In this document: one piece after another, positions 40,141 through 44,141 of the stretch
Layout: every line of letters starts with the position of its first letter
Position numbering within the stretch: position 1 is the stretch's first letter
Source of the DNA: Psychromonas hadalis ATCC BAA-638
GTDB taxonomy: Bacteria > Pseudomonadota > Gammaproteobacteria > Enterobacterales > Psychromonadaceae
Length of the DNA: 44,141 nt
Reading direction: 5' to 3'
Assembly (NCBI RefSeq): GCF_000420245.1
Contig: NZ_ATUO01000007.1
Coordinates: 1-44,141, forward strand
The notes under the pieces: generated by a model
Seen by the model: only the letters and a program-made list of their open reading frames with translations
Database searches by the model: none
Told to the model about the DNA's origin: nothing
Made by a program: the position numbers and the translations under genes

Positions 40141-40170
40141 TAGGTGGTGGAGATGGGGGGAGTCGAACCC
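40141..40170. repeat. attR: ssrA 3' end
   Basis: The right copy of the 30-base repeat (3351-3380). It contains the ssrA 3' CCA and T-arm. Intact ssrA continues to the right. Confidence 0.9.
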
Positions 40171-40498
40171 CCGTCCGAAAAACCTACATCCTCGGTACTA
40201 CATGCTTAGTCAGTCTTTTGGTTAACTCGTTGATCTCCGACAGACAGGATACCAAAAAGCGAGTCCGATACTATTTCGCGGTTCACCCTCGAACAAGGTT
40301 CCCTCGCTATCCAATGTAAATGACCTTCCGAATCCCTGCCCATGGGAAAAGCGTGGGTGGAAGGCTAGCTAGCCTAAGCTGCTAGAGAGTAGTTAGAGTC
40401 GTTTGCAACTATAACGTTGACGGCTTTTTACGAGGCCAGCCGTCACCTCGGCATGCACCTTGGGTTTCAAGAATCTCGTCGAGTCCTAAATCATCCCC
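40145..40498 (-). ncRNA. ssrA: tmRNA
   Basis: 354 bases; rescues stalled ribosomes with SmpB. 5' end GGGGATGATTTAGGACTCGA and 3' end CCCCATCTCCACCA pair as the acceptor stem (GGGGAUG with CAUCUCC). The tag frame (40374-40406, minus) begins at GCA and reads ANDSNYSLAA then TAG, the usual gammaproteobacterial style ending in the degradation signal LAA. The tag and pseudoknot-rich downstream region are full length. The prophage copy of the 3' end keeps the gene whole. Confidence 0.96.
40374..40406 (-). other. tmRNA tag reading frame
   Basis: Codes ANDSNYSLAA, the resume codon being GCA (40404-40406), and stops with TAG (40374-40376). Confidence 0.95.
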
Positions 40499-40608
40499 AC
40501 AGGTTATAACATTAGACACTTAGTATGACAGCGTCTAACGAAATAAGTTTAACAAAACATTGACCAACAAGATAGCGCTACCTTGCATCTTGTTGCTCAA
40601 CTGCTTAT

Positions 40609-41094
40609 TTATCGAACACTGTGTTTCATCATGCGCTCTTTTTGAACTTTCCATTCTCGGTCTTTTGCATCGGAACGTTTGTCGTGATCTTGTTTACCTT
40701 TTGCCAGTGCAAAGGAAATTTTAACCCACGCTTTTTTCCAATATAAAGAGATTGGGATAATTGAATAACCTTGACGCTCAACTTTACCCACGAGGTTATC
40801 GAGTTCACGGCGTTTCAATAGTAGTTTACGGTAACGGAGCGGATCACAAATTACATGTGATGACGCTGCAATTAAAGGAGGGAAAGTTGCGTTTAATAAC
40901 CACGCTTCTCCATTTTTCAGGAAAATGTAGCTATCAGCGATATTTGCTTTACCCGCGCGTAACGATTTCACTTCCCAGCCTTGTAGTTCAAGACCCGCTT
41001 CAAAGCGATCTTCTAGGTGGTACTCGTGACTGGCACGTTTATTTCGTGCAATCGTATTTTCGTTGTTTTTAGTTTTTGATTTTTTCTTAGCCAT
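40609..41094 (-). CDS. smpB: SsrA-binding protein
   Basis: 161 residues, the family length. [20 protein letters not shown] with HYH-type [16 protein letters not shown] and [20 protein letters not shown] plus [20 protein letters not shown] are standard. The basic C-terminal tail [15 protein letters not shown]-like ([17 protein letters not shown]) enters the decoding site. It sits next to ssrA on the same strand with about 110 bases between them. Confidence 0.96.
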   Translation of the reverse strand: MAKKKSKTKNNENTIARNKRASHEYHLEDRFEAGLELQGWEVKSLRAGKANIADSYIFLKNGEAWLLNATFPPLIAASSHVICDPLRYRKLLLKRRELDNLVGKVERQGYSIIPISLYWKKAWVKISFALAKGKQDHDKRSDAKDREWKVQKERMMKHSVR

Positions 41095-41185
41095 AACCCT
41101 TATTGTAACCTTAAATAAATCAACATTGCTATTGAATTATTGGTTGATAGTGTAAACTATGCGTTTTTTATTTAAGAGTATGATA

Positions 41186-41623
41186 ATGGCTGAAGTATCA
41201 CGTAGTGCATTGCTCATGTATAGCGCAGATGAGATGTATAAACTGGTCAATGATGTAACTGCTTACCCTCATTTTTTGCCTGGTTGTGTGGATGCAAAAG
41301 TGTTAACACATGTTGATGATGTAATGAATGCATCGGTGACAGTTGCAAAAGCGGGTATTAAACAGGTGTTTACCACTGAAAATCGATTATCTGATGGGCG
41401 CTCTATTGAGATGAACCTGATTGATGGCCCTTTTAAACATCTCAGTGGCGGTTGGATTTTTATGCCCTTGGACAAACAAGCGTGTAAAGTGAGTTTAGAT
41501 TTGAAATTTGAGTTTAGCAGTAAACTGGTTGAGTTGGCTTTTGGACGTATTTTTAATGAACTGGTAGGTTCAATGGTGAAGTCGTTTGCTGAGCGCGCTA
41601 AAGTTGTTTACGGAGTGAGGTAA
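41186..41623 (+). CDS. ratA: START/Coq10-like protein RatA
   Basis: 145 residues from ATG 41186 (MAEVSRSALLMYSADEMYKL); an upstream in-frame ATG at 41159 is possible. AYPHFLPGCVDAKVL and FGRIFNELVGSMVKSFAERA match E. coli RatA (YfjG), which belongs to the polyketide cyclase/START fold and was described as a ribosome-association toxin or CoQ-binding protein. It is divergent from smpB and followed by ratB after three bases. Confidence 0.92.
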   Translation: MAEVSRSALLMYSADEMYKLVNDVTAYPHFLPGCVDAKVLTHVDDVMNASVTVAKAGIKQVFTTENRLSDGRSIEMNLIDGPFKHLSGGWIFMPLDKQACKVSLDLKFEFSSKLVELAFGRIFNELVGSMVKSFAERAKVVYGVR

Positions 41624-41626
41624 GTT

Positions 41627-41917
41627 ATGAGTGAGATGATTGAAATTGAAGTGGTGTATGGTTTGCCACATAAACAAGTTTTATTATCGTTACCCGTGCC
41701 AACGGGAAGTTGCATTGAAGAGTGTATTAAACTTTCTGGTATTGTGACTCATTTCCCTGAAATTATACCCAGTGAAGCAACAGTAGGTATATTTAGTCGG
41801 CCCGAGAAATTAGCATCTATTATCAAAGTGGGAGACCGCATTGAAATTTATCGACCATTAATTGCTGATCCAAAAGAAATGCGCAAGTTACGTGCTGCTA
41901 AAATGGCAAAAAAATGA
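41627..41917 (+). CDS. ratB: RnfH/RatB family ubiquitin-like protein
   Basis: 96 residues. IEIEVVYGLPHKQVLLSLPV and VGDRIEIYRPLIADPKEMRK are typical of RnfH/RatB (YfjF). Beta-grasp fold. Coupled to ratA. Function of this protein in the cell is not settled. Confidence 0.92.
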   Translation: MSEMIEIEVVYGLPHKQVLLSLPVPTGSCIEECIKLSGIVTHFPEIIPSEATVGIFSRPEKLASIIKVGDRIEIYRPLIADPKEMRKLRAAKMAKK

Positions 41918-42292
41918 TTTGTTTTCCATTCACTATTTATAAAATCCGGTGTTCTTGTCGTTAAAATCACATATCCACGATAAATATCAAAATTTCATAT
42001 TAAAATTGTTCGCTGTGAACTTGCCATATGTCCCCTACTAAAATTGTGCCTTTTGATGTCTGTAAGTTGTTGTTTTTAAGTTGTTTATCTGTTTTTTATT
42101 GGCTTTTAAAATACACTTGAAAATACCTTTGTTATGCTGTATTTTAGAACTTGCATTGTTAAATCTAGTACTTTTTTTAGATTGCATTTCCTCTGTGCAT
42201 TGTCATATTAACCAATTGAAAATTATGTGTTTTTTTATTTTTTCGTTTTATTGAACCTAAAGATAACAGACAACATAAAAAGGACTGAAATC
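41918..42292. other. Intergenic region before the adhesin gene
   Basis: 375 AT-rich bases without a convincing gene. No perfect promoter is visible. AAAAAGGACTG just before the adhesin ATG is the ribosome-binding site. A c-di-GMP or other regulator site might be here but none is recognisable. Confidence 0.6.
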
Positions 42293-44141
42293 ATGAGCGA
42301 TAATATTAATAACAGTAAAGATCTATTAAATGAGCCACAACAAGACTCTGATATAGTAAAAAACTTAGATAATATTATTGATCCGATTGAGGTCGATGAG
42401 CAGGTGCTTGCTGAAATTGAAGCGATTCAAGCCGCTATTGAAGAAAATGAAGCGCCAATTGATGAGGTTGAAACCGCTGCTGGTGAAGAAGGTGATGGTG
42501 GTAGTTCATCTGCTGTTAACTTCACGCGTGATGGTGTTGAAACGCTCGTTAGTTCCGATTTTAAAACCGCAAGTTTTGCTTTTGATTCATCTTCTCCTGA
42601 ATTTACCGATGCTAACAATTTACTTGTAAGTGAAACCGTGGATGTTACGGTCAATAATAATACGAATAAAGTGCCTACATTAAAAGTAGATAATGGTGCA
42701 CTTGATGAAGACAGTGGCAGTGTGACGGTTAAATTTGATGCACAAGACAGTGATGGTACGATTATTTCAACAACTGCCACCGTCCTCGCCGATCAAGGCA
42801 CGGTTATCGTTAATGACGATGGTACTTATACCTTTACCCCAGCAGAAAATTTCAATGGTGATGCTATTATCACTTTAGTGACCACGGATAATGATGGTGC
42901 AACGGCAACAACCACTTCCAAAGTAGTAGTGGGTGATGTTAATGATGGTCCAACCATTGTGGCCGACAATGGCACGATGTTAGAAGATGGTGCGCCAATC
43001 ACAGTGAGTTTTACTGCGAAAGATGTTGATGGCACGATTGAATCAACCACCGCAACCGTACCTGCAGTTCAAGGTGAAGTGGTTGTTAATAACGACGGTA
43101 CTTATACCTTTACCCCAGCAGAAAATTTCAATGGTGATGCAATTATCACTTTAGTGACCACGGATAATGACGGTGCAACTGCAACGATCACTTCAAAAGT
43201 TACCGTGGGAGATGTTAATGATGGGCCAACCATTGTGGCCGACAATGGCACAATGTTAGAAGATGGTGCGCCAATCACAGTGAGTTTTACTGCGAAAGAT
43301 GTTGATGGCACGATTGAATCAACCACCGCAACCGTACCTGTAGTTCAAGGTGAAGTGGTTGTTAATAACGACGGTACTTATACCTTTACCCCAGCAGAAA
43401 ATTTCAATGGTGATGCAATCATCACCTTAGTGACTACGGATGATGATGGTGCAACGGCAACGGCAACGTCTAAGGTATCCGTGGACGCTGTCACGGATGT
43501 GATGAGTGATGCCAGTGAGAGCATTACCGTGACGGAAGACATCGCAAAATCAGGCAATGTAATGAGTGTCACGGATGCTGACAGCGCAGAGCACTCGGTC
43601 ACAACCTTTACAGTCGCCGGTGATACATCAGGTGGCGATAATGGAGATGGCGTTTATACGGCAGGCCAAACGGCAACGATTGTGGGTGTGGGTACATTTA
43701 CCATTGCGAGCAACGGTGATTACACGTTTGATCCAGAAGATAACTACATCGGCGCTATTCCGGCTATCACGTACAACATGGTTGATGATAACGATGCATC
43801 TGATACAGATTCCTCGGTGCTTACACTGACGATGGACGCTATCACCGATGCTATCAGTGATGATAATGAAACACCGACGATCAACGAAGGTGAAGTGGCA
43901 ACGGGTAATGTACTTGATAACACAAGCAATGTTGACGGCAGCAGCTCGGTTACCGAGTTTACTGTTGACAATCAAACGGTGAATGCCGGCGAGACAGTGA
44001 CCATTGCGAATGTGGGTACACTAAGTATTGCCGTGAACGGTGCTTACACCTTTACGCCACTTGAAAACTACAACGGCAACATGCCACAGGCAAGCTACAC
44101 GGTTCAAAATGACACGGATACAGCCGACACGGACAGCTCTA
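42293..44141 (+). CDS. LapA/BpfA-type giant biofilm adhesin, N-terminal part
   Basis: At least 616 residues from ATG 42293, open to the window end. The N-terminal 60 residues are acidic (MSDNINNSKDLLNEPQQDSD...) and lead to TAAG at 61-64, followed by EEGDGGSSSAVNFTRDG, which matches the di-alanine LapG cleavage motif of LapA-type retention modules. Then come cadherin/VCBS-like domains: near-identical 92-residue repeats with GTYTFTPAENFNGDAIITLV, and less similar units further on. Such proteins are secreted by type I systems, held in the outer membrane and released by LapG when c-di-GMP is low. The C-terminal RTX signal is outside. Calcium binding is likely through DxD and NDG loops. Confidence 0.85.
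   Translation, partial: MSDNINNSKDLLNEPQQDSDIVKNLDNIIDPIEVDEQVLAEIEAIQAAIEENEAPIDEVETAAGEEGDGGSSSAVNFTRDGVETLVSSDFKTASFAFDSSSPEFTDANNLLVSETVDVTVNNNTNKVPTLKVDNGALDEDSGSVTVKFDAQDSDGTIISTTATVLADQGTVIVNDDGTYTFTPAENFNGDAIITLVTTDNDGATATTTSKVVVGDVNDGPTIVADNGTMLEDGAPITVSFTAKDVDGTIESTTATVPAVQGEVVVNNDGTYTFTPAENFNGDAIITLVTTDNDGATATITSKVTVGDVNDGPTIVADNGTMLEDGAPITVSFTAKDVDGTIESTTATVPVVQGEVVVNNDGTYTFTPAENFNGDAIITLVTTDDDGATATATSKVSVDAVTDVMSDASESITVTEDIAKSGNVMSVTDADSAEHSVTTFTVAGDTSGGDNGDGVYTAGQTATIVGVGTFTIASNGDYTFDPEDNYIGAIPAITYNMVDDNDASDTDSSVLTLTMDAITDAISDDNETPTINEGEVATGNVLDNTSNVDGSSSVTEFTVDNQTVNAGETVTIANVGTLSIAVNGAYTFTPLENYNGNMPQASYTVQNDTDTADTDSS
42821..43460 (+). repeat. 276-bp tandem repeats in the adhesin gene
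   Basis: The word GGTACTTATACCTTTACCCC starts at 42821, 43097 and 43373, exactly 276 bases (92 codons) apart. Units are nearly identical at DNA level, with single changes (e.g. GTAGTT for GCAGTT). The third copy is followed after about 90 bases by divergent sequence. The pattern shows recent expansion by recombination. Confidence 0.9.

Larger units (their letters stand above)
3351..40170. mobile_element. P2/Mu-mosaic prophage integrated at the 3' end of ssrA
   Basis: Two perfect 30-base copies of the ssrA 3' end (3351-3380 and 40141-40170) bracket an integrase next to the left copy, a lysogeny switch, replication genes, a complete head-tail gene set, lysis genes and cargo. The distance between copies is about 36.8 kb, within the size range of P2-like and Mu-like genomes. 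All structural genes read as open frames, so the prophage looks potentially inducible. The order is integrase, conversion cassette, repressor/cro/cox, replication, cargo, ogr, baseplate/fibre/lysis, portal/terminase (minus), capsid, sheath/tube, tape measure. Confidence 0.92.

Noticed and set aside
42427-43971. Several minus-strand open frames of 74-117 codons
   Set aside because: Shadows of the repetitive adhesin gene, themselves repeating every 276 bases.
1-44141. CRISPR array
   Set aside because: No regularly spaced short repeats with unique spacers; the only regular repeat is the coding 276-bp unit in the adhesin.

Overview
The window reads as chromosomal DNA of a marine-type gammaproteobacterium, AT-rich and Psychromonas/Moritella/Vibrio-like. 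This placement is inference: it rests on the conserved ssrA-smpB-ratA-ratB neighbourhood at 40145-41917, a tmRNA tag reading ANDSNYSLAA, and a LapA/BpfA-type giant adhesin. Species cannot be named from the sequence alone.

Layout. (1) 1-3350 is a decayed older genomic island: a transposase fragment at the window edge, small hypothetical genes, a frameshifted vWA-domain gene, a palindrome-rich spacer, and a P4-type integrase broken by one nonsense codon and one frameshift. (2) 3351-40170 is a prophage of about 36.8 kb. It is bounded by a 30-bp perfect direct repeat that is the 3' end of ssrA. (3) 40145-44141 is host backbone: intact ssrA (minus strand), smpB, ratA, ratB, and the start of a giant repeat-containing surface adhesin running off the window.

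The prophage is a P2/Mu mosaic. Integrase, Cox, CII-like protein, HUH replication endonuclease (gpA), Ogr, OLD nuclease, portal, terminase, scaffold, capsid and head/tail completion proteins are P2-like. Tail sheath, tail tube, tail chaperone, DNA-circularisation protein and baseplate genes are Mu-like. The tail block is split: sheath to tape measure sits at the right end (34.7-39.7 kb), while baseplate, fibres and lysis genes sit at 20.2-28.2 kb, upstream of the capsid genes. An S24-family CI repressor (8464-9105, minus) faces a cro-like gene across a compact operator with repeated ATGTAAG half-sites. A near-consensus LexA box (18400-18415) lies in another divergent region. The cassette at 4.6-8.5 kb, between integrase and repressor, holds a secreted endonuclease I and several unrecognised membrane or exported proteins. 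Most of these are co-directional with the repressor and so could be expressed in the lysogen. Other cargo includes OLD, a Bro-N antirepressor behind a structured leader, two DNA methyltransferases, and a small antisense membrane-protein gene inside the tail operon.

The best places to look again are the lysogen-expressed membrane cassette, the pseudoknot-capable leader upstream of the Bro-N gene, the -1 slippery site in the tail chaperone gene, the displaced small-terminase (gpM-like) gene with a long nested hairpin at its usual position, the SOS box, and the two successive integrations at ssrA.
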